Assembly: GCF_023065955.2 (NCBI RefSeq)
Contig: NW_026622786.1
Location: 47,354,938-47,418,937 of the forward strand
Source of the DNA: Ursus arctos
Taxonomy: Eukaryota > Chordata > Mammalia > Carnivora > Ursidae
Direction: 5' to 3'
DNA: 64,000 nucleotides
Part shown: positions 22,345 through 33,818 of the stretch, one piece after another
How positions within the stretch are numbered: position 1 is the first letter of the stretch
Layout: every line of letters starts with the position of its first letter
The notes under the pieces: model-generated
Databases searched by the model: none
What the model was told of the DNA's origin: nothing
The model's input: the letters and a program-made list of their open reading frames with translations, nothing else
Program-made: the position numbers and the translations under genes

Positions 22345-22480
22345 AGTATTTATATCATGGCAGATACTATGCTAAGTGCTTTGGTATGCTATATTATGTA
22401 TTCTTGTAACAATGCAAAGACCTGCCATTATTATCATGTGTGTTTTACTCACAAAGAAACCAGGTTTATGTAAGTTAAAT
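22345..22480 (-). mobile_element. MIR relic, antisense
   Basis: 'gcagatactatgctaagtgc' and 'attatcatgtgtgttttactc' followed by 'caaagaaaccaggtt' follow reverse-complement MIR. Confidence 0.6.
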
Positions 22481-24741
22481 AAAAATACTAAATTAAAAGA
22501 TACCATTGCTGTATAGTTAGCCTGTACAAACTAACATTGAAATAATATCACATTCAGTATCTGTTCAAGATGAAATTAGCCAAATGGTGATTCAGTGAAT
22601 ATGTGATCTCTCCACAATAGTGATAAGATGGAAAACTGTTCTTTAATTGTCTTCCTCCATATTGCATCAGATTCCATTCTGGATGCTGTTATTTTGAATA
22701 AGTGTTTTGTTACTTTGGGGTCATATAAGTATATTTTGGTAGCACATAGTGAAAGCATCCATCTTATTTTAACTTAACAAAACTCTAGTTAGTTTCCTGA
22801 AAAACAATAATATTATGATCTTGTTGTAATATTTACCGTGAACTCTTTTTCTAGTTTGCTTCCATTCTCCCTGTGCAATCTTTTGATTCTATTTTCATCA
22901 GATAATTTTCTTTGATCAGTCTCAATGTTTTGTTTTGTTTTGTTTTGTTTTTTCTCCTCTGGTGTGAATCATAAGAAGCATATTATCGTCCTTTATAGAA
23001 CTTAGTCCCTCCGTGTATTAGAGCTTCAGAGAGCTGTTCGTTTTTCATACCAAAATAAAATTGTATTTGTTTAATTTCATTTGTTTTAAATTATGCCATC
23101 ATGTAAGAACTAAATGGTCCCTAGGTAATTTTTTTCCCTAAAGTGATGATAATTTTTTTAAAGGCAGAAGATGCATTTCATTGGTATTAGTCAAGTAAAA
23201 ACTAATAAACCCACTCAAATAGATAAACATACAAAACCAAAAGCATAGCCTTTGAACTTTTCGTCTATTTTTTTTTTTCAGGACACAGATAAATAAGTCA
23301 TTGATAAGGTCTCAGTATACCATCATATTTCTCTCTTTATCTGGAGACTAGCATTGGTTTGAAACATAACAAAAGATAGTTTACTTTTAATTAAAAGAAG
23401 AACAGTGAAGATATATATCCTCAATAAGTAAATGCAAGACTGCTTATATTTTTCATTAGGAATGAGCTTCCCATTTATCCATAGGAGAAATGTGTTATAA
23501 ACCATCATAATCAATTATCAAGAAACTTATAAAACTGACATTGGAAAGAAGGACTCTCCTTAAACAGCTAATTATACACTGTCACTCATTCTGGAAAGTG
23601 AATAAGGAAATTGGAAAGGGCACTGGACTGGGAGTCGAAAGAATAGTTTTCTCTCAAAGTTCTGCTACTGTGACTTGTGTCATTAAATAAGATGTTTAGC
23701 TTTTTTGGAATTTAATTTTTTCAGAATGAATTTTAATTTTTTTCAGAATAAGGAAAGTTACATTTGTCCAACTTGATTATTTTAATGACAAGGTGAAATA
23801 ATCAGCATGAAAGCGTTTGAAAATCAGAAGTCCTAAGATATTAGCAGACTTATTGGGTCCTATAAAATTGGATTTGAAGGGTTGTGAATGGTAGGAAGTA
23901 GTTTCAGTTTTCCCAATTCTCTTTTTTTTCCCCCTAAAACTTTATAATCTAGATTTCACTAATAAAACTTAAATGTAAAAAGCCAAGGTGAAGGTTGAGG
24001 TATGTAGATAGGATAGAATTAAAGATAATATTGTAAAAATGAGAAATCAATCCATCCCACCTCTTCTGTTAAATGGTTCTATTATTACATAAAGATGATG
24101 AAAGAAATTTTTCCTGGGCTGCTCTTCTCACTCAGAAGCAACATTAAGTGATTTCGACATTTATTTTTATATGTTTTAATATTGATTCTATGTGCTATGT
24201 TGAGCTGGATTTAATGGAAGAAAGTTGGCTGACTGATCTGCCTATCTAAGGTATCTCATCCCTTCTTGTAAATATCAATAGAGGAAATACCTCATCTTGT
24301 TTTTTTCTTTCTTAATGAGATTTATATGCCTTACTTCAGAACAGCTCTCTTCAAGTGTGTCTATTTGTCACTAAGTCAATTGCTCCTTTATATGATAAAA
24401 AGCTGATGTATTTTACTACTCACTAGAGGAAATAGTCTTAAGGAAGATAGCCTCCCTCCTACACTCAATTTAATTGTCATTTGAAAGCCAGTAATGCAAA
24501 AGAATCATTTACGCTAGCTATATCCTTTATTTTCGGAAGAGGGTTGGAAACTTTAGTGACCCTTAGAATCAGATAAGCTTTTTACATAATTGAGACAACC
24601 AATATTCCATTGTTAATGGCTAATACCCAGGCTGACTGAAAGGCATTTTAGAGAGGGAATCTGCCATGAAATTAAAAGGGGAATGGAACTGCAGAAAATA
24701 TCCATGAATTTCATTTTGGAAAATTTAGAAATATGTAAATA
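22481..24741. other. Unique AT-rich DNA with minor repeats
   Basis: Mostly unrecognised. It holds a (TTTTG)n run at 22927-22953. A MIR-like tRNA-derived patch (gcactggactgggagtcgaa, plus strand) is at about 23610-23700. Open frames at 22576-22758 and 23323-23514 are unsupported. Confidence 0.45.
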
Positions 24742-24899
24742 TATGTAGATAGACAGATAGATAGATAGATAGATAGATAAATAGATATAGATAGATATAG
24801 ATATACACACACATATGTACACACTTACATGTATATATATGTGTATGTGTGTGTATAGATAGATAGATAGATAGATAGATAGATTTTTTTTTTTTTTTT
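24742..24899. repeat. Compound microsatellite: GATA / CA-TA / GATA / poly-T
   Basis: About 45 bp of GATA units is followed by irregular GATATA, then CA/TA/TG dinucleotides, a second GATA run (24856-24884), and a T-tract to 24899. Three overlapping minus-strand frames of 73-114 codons across it encode only repetitive Tyr/Ile/Ser/Leu strings and are artefacts. Confidence 0.95.
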
Positions 24900-26264
24900 C
24901 CGGATAAGGTGAGATACTGTGTGAGTCTTGTGACCGAAGTGGTGGAACAGAGAACATACATTAAGGAAAATTGATTTATCTGTAAATTTGAAAGTTAACT
25001 CCCAGGAAAAGTTAACAGAAAAACAAAAACAGAAACAAACAAACAAAAAAACACCTTCTTAAATGGTAGTCGCTTAAGAATTTAAGTAATAAGCAGATAA
25101 GATAATTGGCATTAAAAGAATTATGAATTTTAAGGTATTTAATAGCTTTCAGGTATAATCAGATGATCTAGACAAAAGGGTATTTCAAATTAACTTAAAC
25201 AGACCGTCCAGGTTTGCTATCCTCTTTTAGAAATCCCACTACTTCCTCCGAATAGCCTTTTGCTCTTTACTCGTGTAGTCTTGATTTCAATCACTTTATG
25301 TATTAAGTAAATACGTACACACAGCCTGTCAACGAGTATTGTGCTAAATTATAGGCTAAACCAGGACGGCCAGTAGATCACGTGCCGCAGTTTGCTTGCT
25401 GTGTTTCTTTTCCCCTTTGTCCAAACTCCAACCTCTATGAGCTAAGATAACATTATTTTTAGTGTACTGTTTTCTTTTCCTTTCCTCATAGGCATCGTTT
25501 CCCCTTAATTACTACAAGTCCAGATTCCTGGAAGCTAGCTTGCCTTCTCATTCATTTTTTGCCCCTGTAGTCAACTCTAATCTTGTCTCATTTTTCTATC
25601 CCCAGATTCTTTACTAATTCTCTGTTCTGTCTTCTGCCTTGTCTCTTAAATCATTCACTTCCTGAGATCAAGGACCACATCTTCCCCATAATCTGGCTTT
25701 GAATGTATCACAGTATCTGTTGCAGGTATACTCTATCAGCAGTATCTCCTTTCACATGACGTGTTGGGCTCACAGGTGACTGAGTGAATTAGAAAACCAA
25801 AATACGTTGAAAGTAGTTTTCTTTCTCAAAGTACTCTTGTTTTTAATAAAATACATTGGTCCTATAAGATATCTTTCTAGCATTCAAAATAAATCTGTTT
25901 CTTACTGGTTCGGAAGTAGTTTAGACATTTTTCCTGCAAATTGTTGGCACATGCTTTCTTTTTAAAAACCTAATGAAATATTCTTAGACTATTTAAAGTT
26001 TAATTCAAATGTACTTCAATTCCATTTGGCTTTATTATGATCATTCAATTTTTAGAACCCCAGTACATAACATCAAGAAAATACTCTTCTTCAGTTCACA
26101 GCACATGGTCATTTGTCCACACAGCCCCTTTTATTTTACTTTTATCTTTCATCTTTTATTCTCAGTCCCCTTTTCACTTATGTCACCCAATCTACTGTCT
26201 TTACTATAGATTCATGAATGTGAATGTATTCTTATAATGCATGTAGAATTATTTGGGGGGGATT
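24900..26264. other. Unique DNA
   Basis: No gene recognised. A CAAA-rich patch lies at 25020-25051. The pyrimidine-rich part at 25560-25740 could be a decayed L2, but I cannot align it firmly. Confidence 0.45.
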
Positions 26265-27230
26265 GAATTTATATAAGTGCCCATGCTTAAAAGTTTCCAC
26301 TCCCAACATCCCTGCTGAAACTTAGTGTTATACAACTTTGTGATTTTTGCTAATATTATGGGTATGAAGTGTATCTCATTGGTTTTTAATTTGAATTTAT
26401 CTGGTAACCAGTGAATTTGAGCATCTATTCATATATAGTATTAACTGTTCAGATTTCCCACTTTGAAGAGTTTCCTTTAATACATTTGACTCTCTGTTTT
26501 TAATTCCAGTGTTTTTAATTGATGATTTAATGATATTCTTTGTATATCATCAATATTAATCTCTTGGTCTTAGACATTTTTAATAATTTCTCCCAATCTG
26601 TCTGTTAATTTTACTTAAGCTATCTTTTGTTGAAAATCTTTTGTCTTAGACGTTTTAAATAATCCTCCCACTCTGTTATTGTATCTCAATTTTGCTTAAA
26701 TTTTCTTTTGTTGAACAAAAGCCCTTAATTTTGATGTGGCCAAACCATTCAATTCTTACCTTATATTTCTTGTTTTTTACTTTTAAATCACAAATATATT
26801 CTGCTATACTTTTTTCTATTAGCTTCATATTTTTATGTATCATATTTAGGTATTTAGTCCATCAAGATCTTTGTATATAGCATAAGGTGAGGGATCCAAC
26901 AATAATTTTCTCCATAAGGTGAACGAGATTCCCCAATGTCATGTAACAAATTTATTCTTTCTTTATTGATCGGTGGGGTGCTACCTTATTCTAAGTGAAT
27001 GATTCTCTTCCATTAGTATAATTATCTCTTTCTGTACTTCTGCCACACTTTTTATTAGAGTGGCTTTATAGCAAACCTTAACTGTGGTAACACAATTACC
27101 TTCTGCTTTTTTGGGGGGGATCAACTTGACTTAGCTCCTTTTGGATTTTTATTCTTCTGTATGAAATATATGTAAAAGTTTTGAAAAGTTCTTTGACAAA
27201 AACATCAAAAAGCCCACAGGAATTTACGGA
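26265..27230 (-). mobile_element. Old L1/HAL1-type relic, antisense, with internal duplication
   Basis: Reverse-complement L1 3' text: 'tatgggtatgaagtgtatct', 'gaatttgagcatctattcat', 'ccaaaccattcaattcttac', 'ttttctccataaggtgaacg'. A roughly 77-bp stretch is present twice in tandem (26567-26643 and 26644-26720) with about 25% differences. Open frames at 26009-26237 and 26692-26880 are incidental. Confidence 0.65.
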
Positions 27231-27892
27231 TTTATGAATTAAATAGGGAGCACGTTTTCAACATTGTCATCTATCTAAGAACATGATATATTTCTTCTTT
27301 TATAACAATCTTAATTTATCATCTTTAATGAAATGATAAAAAATTTCAACATAATGATTATAGACATGCAAACGCTGATAATGTGATAATTTCTCACATG
27401 ATTCCTTACATTTTATCAAAGAAATTTCAAAGGAAATCATCAGCTAATAGTGAGGATAAGAAATAGGTATTGGAGATTGAAAGAAATATTGAAGAAACTA
27501 GGAAAAATTCATCTTGGTAAGTGGGTGAGGTTTTGGATTTTGTTCTATTTTACTTTGTGAATGAGAACTGTTTTCAAATTTCAAAAGATATTTATATGGA
27601 TAAGACTTAATTGTTTATGTGTGATCCTGGAAGGTAAATAAGGAATATCTATGTTCTGGAAGTTACAGGAAAAAAGAGTCATTTTTACTTTTATGTAAAA
27701 AAGAACATTTTCTATTATAGCTATAAAAATACAACAAGCTTTCATTGAGGTAGTGAGATCAGAAGTGTTCATCTCACTTATTTGGAATCTAAGATAGGCT
27801 AGAATGGCAATTCATGCATAGGTTAAGGGTTAAACTAAAAGTCCTTAAAATTCCTAGTCCCTTTATAAATATAGTTCTCCATTATTTTTTGT
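27231..27892. other. Unique AT-rich DNA
   Basis: Nothing recognised. Confidence 0.45.
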
Positions 27893-28091
27893 GAAGATTT
27901 TATTTATTTATTTGAGAGGAGAGAGAGAGAGAGAGCACTGGAGCAGTGGGGAGGAGCAGAGGGAAAGGGAGAAGCAGACTCCCCACTGAGCATGGAGCCT
28001 GATGCCTGGATGCAGGGCTCTGTCCCAGGACGCTGAGATCATGACCTGAGCTGAAGGCAGATGCTTAACCCACTGAGCCACCAGGTGCCCC
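27893..28091 (-). mobile_element. Can-SINE, antisense
   Basis: Tail 'aagattttatttatttattt', GA run, 'gcagactccccactgagcat', 'gatcatgacctgagctgaag' and head 'gagccaccaggtgcccc'. The head has lost one C relative to the usual ccacccagg. The flanks show no clear duplication, so this copy is older than those at 6.9 and 12.6 kb. Confidence 0.93.
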
Positions 28092-28482
28092 TATACATTC
28101 TAATAATAAAGTATTTCCTTTCAGAAATTAAAATAATAATTTTGCACTAACTCTATTGGCCACATGCAATTTCTATTGGAGAGAGCCAGCTTTTATGTGA
28201 TAAATAATATCATTAAAAATTAACTTGCATCATCTGTCACCATCAATTCCTCAATTAAATATTTTAACACAGAAGAAAGGACAGACAGTATAAAGGAAAT
28301 CTCTTTAACTCAATCTTTACTTGTCTTTTGAAAAAAATCATTACATGCCCTCATTTCTTTACTAAAACTCCATCATGGATGAGCATTTATCATTTTACCA
28401 GTTGGATTTAGGAACATTATTTTGGAGATATGTGAACTAGAGAATTTTGTGAAAAACTGTCAATGATTTAGAACCAGGTGGG
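28092..28482. other. Unique AT-rich DNA
   Basis: Nothing recognised. Confidence 0.45.
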
Positions 28483-30096
28483 TGTCAGTCCACTTGAGCT
28501 GCTATAACAAAAATACCATACACCGGGTTGCTTAAACAACAAGCATTAATTTCTCACAGTTTTGGAGGACAGGAAGTTCAAGGTCAAGGTACCAGCAGAT
28601 TCTCTATCTAGTGAGAATCAGTTATTCACAAATGGTTACCTTTTTGCTGTGCCCTCACAAGGCAGAAAGAAAGTGAAAGAGCTCTCCCGGGTCTCTTTTT
28701 TAAAATATATTTAAATAATTTACTTTTTGAGCAGTATTACTTTCAAACAAAATTAAGAGAAAAATACAGAGATTTCTATACACCCCATACCCCAACATGT
28801 GCATAACCAAACCTGTTATCAATATCATTCACCAGAGTGGTATATTTGTTACCAAGGTTGAACTGACATTGACATCATATCACCCAAACTCCATAGTTCA
28901 ACTTAGAGTTCACTTTTTGGTTTTTACATTCTCTAGGTTTAGACAAATGTATAATGACATATAGCCATTATTATAATATTATATAGAGTGTTTACCATGC
29001 CCCAAAATCCCCTACTCTCTGCAAACTCATTCCTCTACCCTCCCCGCTACTCCTGGCAAAATCACCATTATTTATATTGTCTCCTTAGTTTTGCCTTTTC
29101 AAGCATTCTTATAGTTACAATCATACAGTAGATAGCCTTTTCAGACTAGTTTCTTTCACTTAGTAATATGTATTTAAGTTTCCTCCATGTCTTTTCATGG
29201 CTCAAATAGCTCATTTCTTTTTAGAACTGAATAATAGTCCCTTGTTTGGATGTACCACGGTTTATTTATCCATTCACCCACTAAAGTAACATCTTTGTTG
29301 CTTCCAAGTTTTGGCAATTATGAATAAAGTTGCTATAAACATCCATGTGCAGGTTTTTGTGTAGACATAAGTTTTCAACTCCTTTGGGTAATTACCAAGG
29401 GGCACAATTGCTAGATCATATGGTAATAGTATTTTTAGTTTTGTAAGAAGCTGCCAAACTGTCTTGCAAAGTGGTTGTACCATTTTGAATTTGTACCAAC
29501 AATGTATGAGATTGTTCCATATCCTGGCTACCATTTGGTGTTGTCAGCATTCCAAATTTTGGCCATTCTAGTAGGTGTGTAGTGGTATTTCATTGTTGTT
29601 TTAATTTGCATTTCCTTGATGATGTACCAAAGATGATGGGACATTTTTTCCTATGCTTATTTGCCATCTGTATATCTTATTGGTAAATTTTCTGTTCAGG
29701 TGTTTGGCCCATTTTTTTTTATTGGATTGTTCTTTTTTTTATATTGTTCAGTTTTAAGAGTTCTTTGTGTATTTTGGATGATAGTCCTTTATTAGATGTG
29801 TCTTTTGCAAGTATTTTCTCCCAGTTCATGGTTATCTTCTCATTCTCTTGACTTTGTCTTTCACAGAGAAGAAGTTTTTAATTTTAATGAAGTCCATCTT
29901 AATAGTTATTTGTTTAATGGATCATGTTTTTGGTATTATATGGGGTCTCTTTTATAAGGGCACTAAGTCTGTTTGTGAGAGCTCCAATCTCATGACCTAA
30001 TCACTTTCCAAAGGCCCCACTTCCAAATGCTATTACAATGGGGTTTAGACGTCAACATTTGAATGTGTGGGTTGCACAAGTATTCAGTCCACAGCA
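28483..30096 (-). mobile_element. MLT1-type MaLR LTR, antisense, split by an L1
   Basis: Left piece: 'gagctgctataacaaaaata', 'taatttctcacagttttgga', 'gctgtgccctcacaaggcag'. Right piece: 'tctcatgacctaatcacttt', 'ccaaaggccccacttccaaa'. Together they are the reverse complement of an MLT1-like LTR. Without the insertion it is about 360 bp, the usual size. The L1 at 28700-29942 interrupts it. A solo LTR; no internal sequence seen. Confidence 0.8.
28700..29942 (-). mobile_element. L1 3' end, 1.24 kb, antisense
   Basis: Reverse-complement L1 text includes 'tatttatccattcacccact', 'ctataaacatccatgtgcag', 'gccaaactgtcttgcaaagt', 'cattctagtaggtgtgtagt' and 'ttgtgtattttggatgatag'. An 11-bp perfect duplication gggtctctttt at 28689-28699 and 29943-29953 fixes both ends. 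The minus frame at 29274-29534 (86 codons) is a leftover of ORF2; the rest of ORF2 is broken. Confidence 0.88.
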
Positions 30097-30098
30097 GT

Positions 30099-30325
30099 CA
30101 GGGAACTATATACAGCTCTCTTGCCAAATCCAGCCCACTGACTCTTTTTGTAAATAAAATGTCATTGGAACGTGTCATAGGAACATACCCATCATTTACA
30201 TATTGTTTATGGCTGCCTTCATGCTACAGCAACATAGCTCAGTGGCTGCAATAGAGACAGTATGTCCCATGAAACCTAATATAAATACTATCTGGCTCTT
30301 AATAGAAAGTGTTTTCTGACCCCTG
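30099..30325 (+). mobile_element. hAT-type MER1-group element
   Basis: Same family as 19948-20170: 'cagggaactatatacagctc', 'ctttttgtaaataaaatgtc', 'tgcaatagagacagtatgtc', ending 'gttttctgacccctg'. It abuts the MLT1 end. No clear 8-bp duplication remains. Confidence 0.85.
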
Positions 30326-30345
30326 TTTTAAAAAATGGAGATGAG

Positions 30346-30538
30346 GGGCCCCTGGGTGGCTCAGTCGTTAAGCGTCTGCCTTCAGCTCAGGTCATGATCC
30401 CAGCATTCTGGGATCGAGCCCCTCATCGGGCTCCCTGCTTAGCGGGAAACCTGCTTCTCCCTCTCACACTCCCCTTGCTTGTGTTCCCTCTCGCTGTCTC
30501 TCTCTGTCAAATAAATAGATACAAACTTTAAAAAAAAA
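30346..30538 (+). mobile_element. Can-SINE
   Basis: Head 'gggcccctgggtggctcagt', 'cgttaagcgtctgccttcag', CT tract, 'ctctgtcaaataaatagata', A-tail. Flanks aaaaatggagatg (30331-30343) and aaaaatggagctg (30534-30546) are a 13-bp duplication with one mismatch. Confidence 0.93.
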
Positions 30539-30654
30539 TGGAGCTGGAAGATGAGCAGGTGCGACACTAAGGAAGCTGCATGTCATGGACATGGATATGT
30601 GATGTTCATGTTGACTTATGTATTTTAAATCTACATAGACCATTATCATCATTG

Positions 30655-30775
30655 CTACAATTTATGGAGCACTTACTATATACTGCATTTGCCAAGCACT
30701 GTATACCCTGTCTCATTTAATTATCATAAACATTCCATTATTATTCTTCTTTTAGAAGTTAAGGCTGAAGAACAG
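30655..30775 (-). mobile_element. MIR relic, antisense
   Basis: 'atggagcacttactatatac', 'tgccaagcactgtataccct' and 'tctcatttaattatcataaa' follow reverse-complement MIR. Confidence 0.7.
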
Positions 30776-31767
30776 TTAGAACTTGGAATCTGGGCTTTAT
30801 AATTATTAAATACATGATCATATTCTTTATATATAACCTGAGGCTTCAAACAGTAATAATAAGGTCCAAATGTCATCTGCCTGAGCTTAGTTGACAACTT
30901 TGCTTCCCCAGATACAGAGATACATCAGCATCACTCTTTTTAATAATGAATGCGACAGTCATCTAAGATACCAGTGAAAATGGATAGCAGAATTAACTAG
31001 AGGGGAGGGCTAAATAATTGCTAGACAGATCATATCTCCAATTTTCAACAGAAAAGATAAAATTATTTTATATGTAATTTTCAGTGTAGAGATGATGCTT
31101 GAATAAAGAGGCTCTAAGAGGAGACTCTGCTGCTTCAATTATCTAAGGGAGGACAATTCAATTCATAAGACCTAAGTGTCAATTAGCTAAATGAGAAACT
31201 CAAGCATGATACTCAGATTCAGGGCAGAAAGACGCTCAGCAAGGCAACAGAGCTCTTCAACTGCAGGCAGATCTTCAGACACACCCACACAGAGACCCTG
31301 GGAAGGATCTGACCCATTGAAGATGATGTGGCGGGTTACTGGGGCCCCTGAGTAAGGCACCTGACACAGCAATACTATTTAAAGAGAGTCTATAAATAAC
31401 GTTCCATTTAAACATGCATGAGATTATTTTTAATAATACCACACTGATATTCAACATATTTAACATATCAAGCATTAGTCAAGATTAACATTCTTTGTTA
31501 ACAAAGAGGCTGATCTGGTTATAAAAAAATTTAGTTGAGGTTGTTCTCATGCTGAAGAAATCCATGACACTGTATTTTAAAACTATCCAAATCAAAATTT
31601 CACTGACAAAACAAGGTAACTGCAATTACTAGGATTACGTGTACTATTTGAACCTCTGTAGAAGTTATTGCATGTACATTCAACTACATCTTACTCTCCT
31701 GGAGAAAGATAATTCCTCACTACATATTTGATCTTCCATAGTTCCTAATTTAAGAAGCAATGAATAG
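30776..31767. other. Unique DNA
   Basis: No repeat or gene recognised. Minus frames at 31187-31475 overlap each other and are unsupported. Confidence 0.45.
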
Positions 31768-31985
31768 GCGTATCTGGGTGGCTCAGATGGTTAAGCGTCT
31801 GCCTTAGGCTCGGGTCATGATCTCCAGGTCCTGGGATCAAGCCCCAGGTCGAGCCCCAGGTCAGGCTCTCTGGCTCAAAGAGGAGCCTGCTTCTCCCTTT
31901 CCTGCTGTCTCTCCCCCTGCTTGTGCTCTCTCTGTCTCTCTCTCTCTCTCAAACGAATAAATAAAATCTTTAAAAAAAAAAAAAA
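31768..31985 (+). mobile_element. Can-SINE with internal 12-bp duplication
   Basis: Body 'tctgggtggctcagatggtt', 'aagcgtctgccttaggctcg', CT tract, 'cgaataaataaaatctttaa', A-tail. The phrase 'gccccaggtcga' is repeated immediately (about 31840-31863), a small slippage duplication. Flanks agaagcaatgaata and aaaagcaaagaata form a likely imperfect duplication. Confidence 0.93.
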
Positions 31986-33184
31986 AAGCAAAGAATATGG
32001 TAGGTACTCAACAAATACTTATGGGAGGATGAATGGATATTTGGAGAGACGAATGAGTTTTCCCAACAAGATGAACCCATGAGAATTATAGCCTAGATTA
32101 TTTACTTTTGAAATACTGAGTGATATTACTTTTGAAAGCTGGAGTGATATGAGGAAGCAACTACCATATGACTTAAAAACAAACTGATTCACAGTGGCAA
32201 AAGATGGCGAACACAAATGTGATACTGGCGTTACTATGATTTTTGCACGCTCATAGCTGCACAGAGCATATCATTGGAAAGATATTTCCTGAGCCCTCAT
32301 TTTTGTGCAACTTTATGCCATGTTCTGCAAATGCAGTTATTGAACCTCCAGTCCAAAAGGGATTCACATGGAGAGTTAACAGACCAACCCAGGATTCCAG
32401 GTATCTCCTCCTTAGAACAGTAATGAATATCCTGAAATGAAATAGAAAATAAAATCAAGTGGTTGAGCACCTAACTGGGACACAGTAAATGGAAGAAATC
32501 ATTAGTTCAGATTCTTTGTGTGCGTAATTTAGTTCCCATTTCCTGAAGGGATATCAGGCACTTGAGGTAACCCCTGCAGGTGTCTCTTTTAGGACACTGA
32601 GTCATACTAAAGTCGAGCAGTGGCCTTACCAAATAATTCCTGAAAATAGATTTTCACTTGTCAACTCTGAAATGTCCAATGGCCTAACTTGACAAGAGCA
32701 TTATTACTTAAAATATTCTCATCACTTTATTATGAAGGTAATGCAAGGATAATAATAAAATGTGCCTGCCTCCTGGCTCCAGAAGGAACCAAAGATGTGG
32801 TTCCCTGAGACTTGTTGTGGCTAATGTGAAGTGATATATCTTATAAATTGCCACTAAATCTAAGTCTCAGTCACTCAAGCATTTATTTTATTTTCCTGTG
32901 TACACCAGGCAAGCCCCTCCACTGTTCCTCCAGGAAGCCTCTTTGAGACATGAATAAGCTCATTTTGTTTCCTTTAGTCCCGACCTTTTTCCTAAATGTG
33001 GGTTTTTCATGAGGGAAATTAGGCTTCATAATTTTTAGTGGACTAGATATTTAATTCCATTGCTTTTGTGTATCCCTCTCCTAAATCATACTTACATTTA
33101 TCTCTGTATCTAAAATCCATATATGACATAGAGTAGCAAACCTAAAGAATAATACAAATATTATGTAGCAATAACAGAGTGATT
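31986..33184. other. Unique DNA
   Basis: No repeat family or gene recognised. Frames at 32019-32440 are unsupported. Confidence 0.45.
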
Positions 33185-33715
33185 CATTCACAATTATTGA
33201 GAGCTATTTACATTTTACACTCTATTAGAGGCCCAAATTGTGAAGAAGGTTGAAAGATAGAACAACACATAGTAACTGCCTTCAAAAGTTTGTAATGCTT
33301 TAGGAAAAGAAGGATATGAGTAGCTGTATTATAGAAATTAATGGTATAAATTACTTAAGAGAAATAATGAATAAAATTCTAGGTAGATCACAAATGAGAT
33401 AGACCATACTTAGATGGGACAAGTTAATTCTGGTATCATGAAGTACTTGAACTTGGTAATAATTGCCCCGTAGTAGAGATCATGGGAGAAGGGAGAGTGT
33501 CTGGAGTGGAGTGTCATGGAGTGCTAATATGCAAGGCTTGTTTGGGGAACAGCATGAGGATACTTAGGACAAATGGTAGGGATCTTCGATTTTTTCATTT
33601 GGTAAAAATTGAAAGCCATTAAATATTTTTGAGCAATGAAATAACATAAGTGGATTCATGCTTACAGAGATATAATCTATAGGGATATGGAAGTAGGAAG
33701 ACAAAATCTATTGAC
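33185..33715 (-). mobile_element. L2 relic, antisense
   Basis: 'cattcacaattattgagagc', 'actgccttcaaaagtttgta', 'ttggggaacagcatgaggat' and 'gaaagccattaaatattttt' match the order of reverse-complement L2. Confidence 0.6.
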
Positions 33716-33717
33716 AC

Positions 33718-33818
33718 CACAAAGGCAGTGATTTTTATCCTTTTCATTCACTACTCTATGCCTGTCACCTAGAACTTAATATGTGTTCAGTAAAATTTTT
33801 ATTGAATGAATGAATCAA
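33718..33818 (+). mobile_element. L2 3' end fragment
   Basis: 'gcctgtcacctagaacttaa' then 'tttattgaatgaatgaatca' is the L2 3' terminus on the plus strand, immediately next to an antisense L2 piece. Confidence 0.65.

Noticed and set aside
24613..25046. Three overlapping minus frames of 73-114 codons
   Set aside because: They translate a GATA/CA microsatellite into repetitive Ser-Ile-Tyr-Leu strings.
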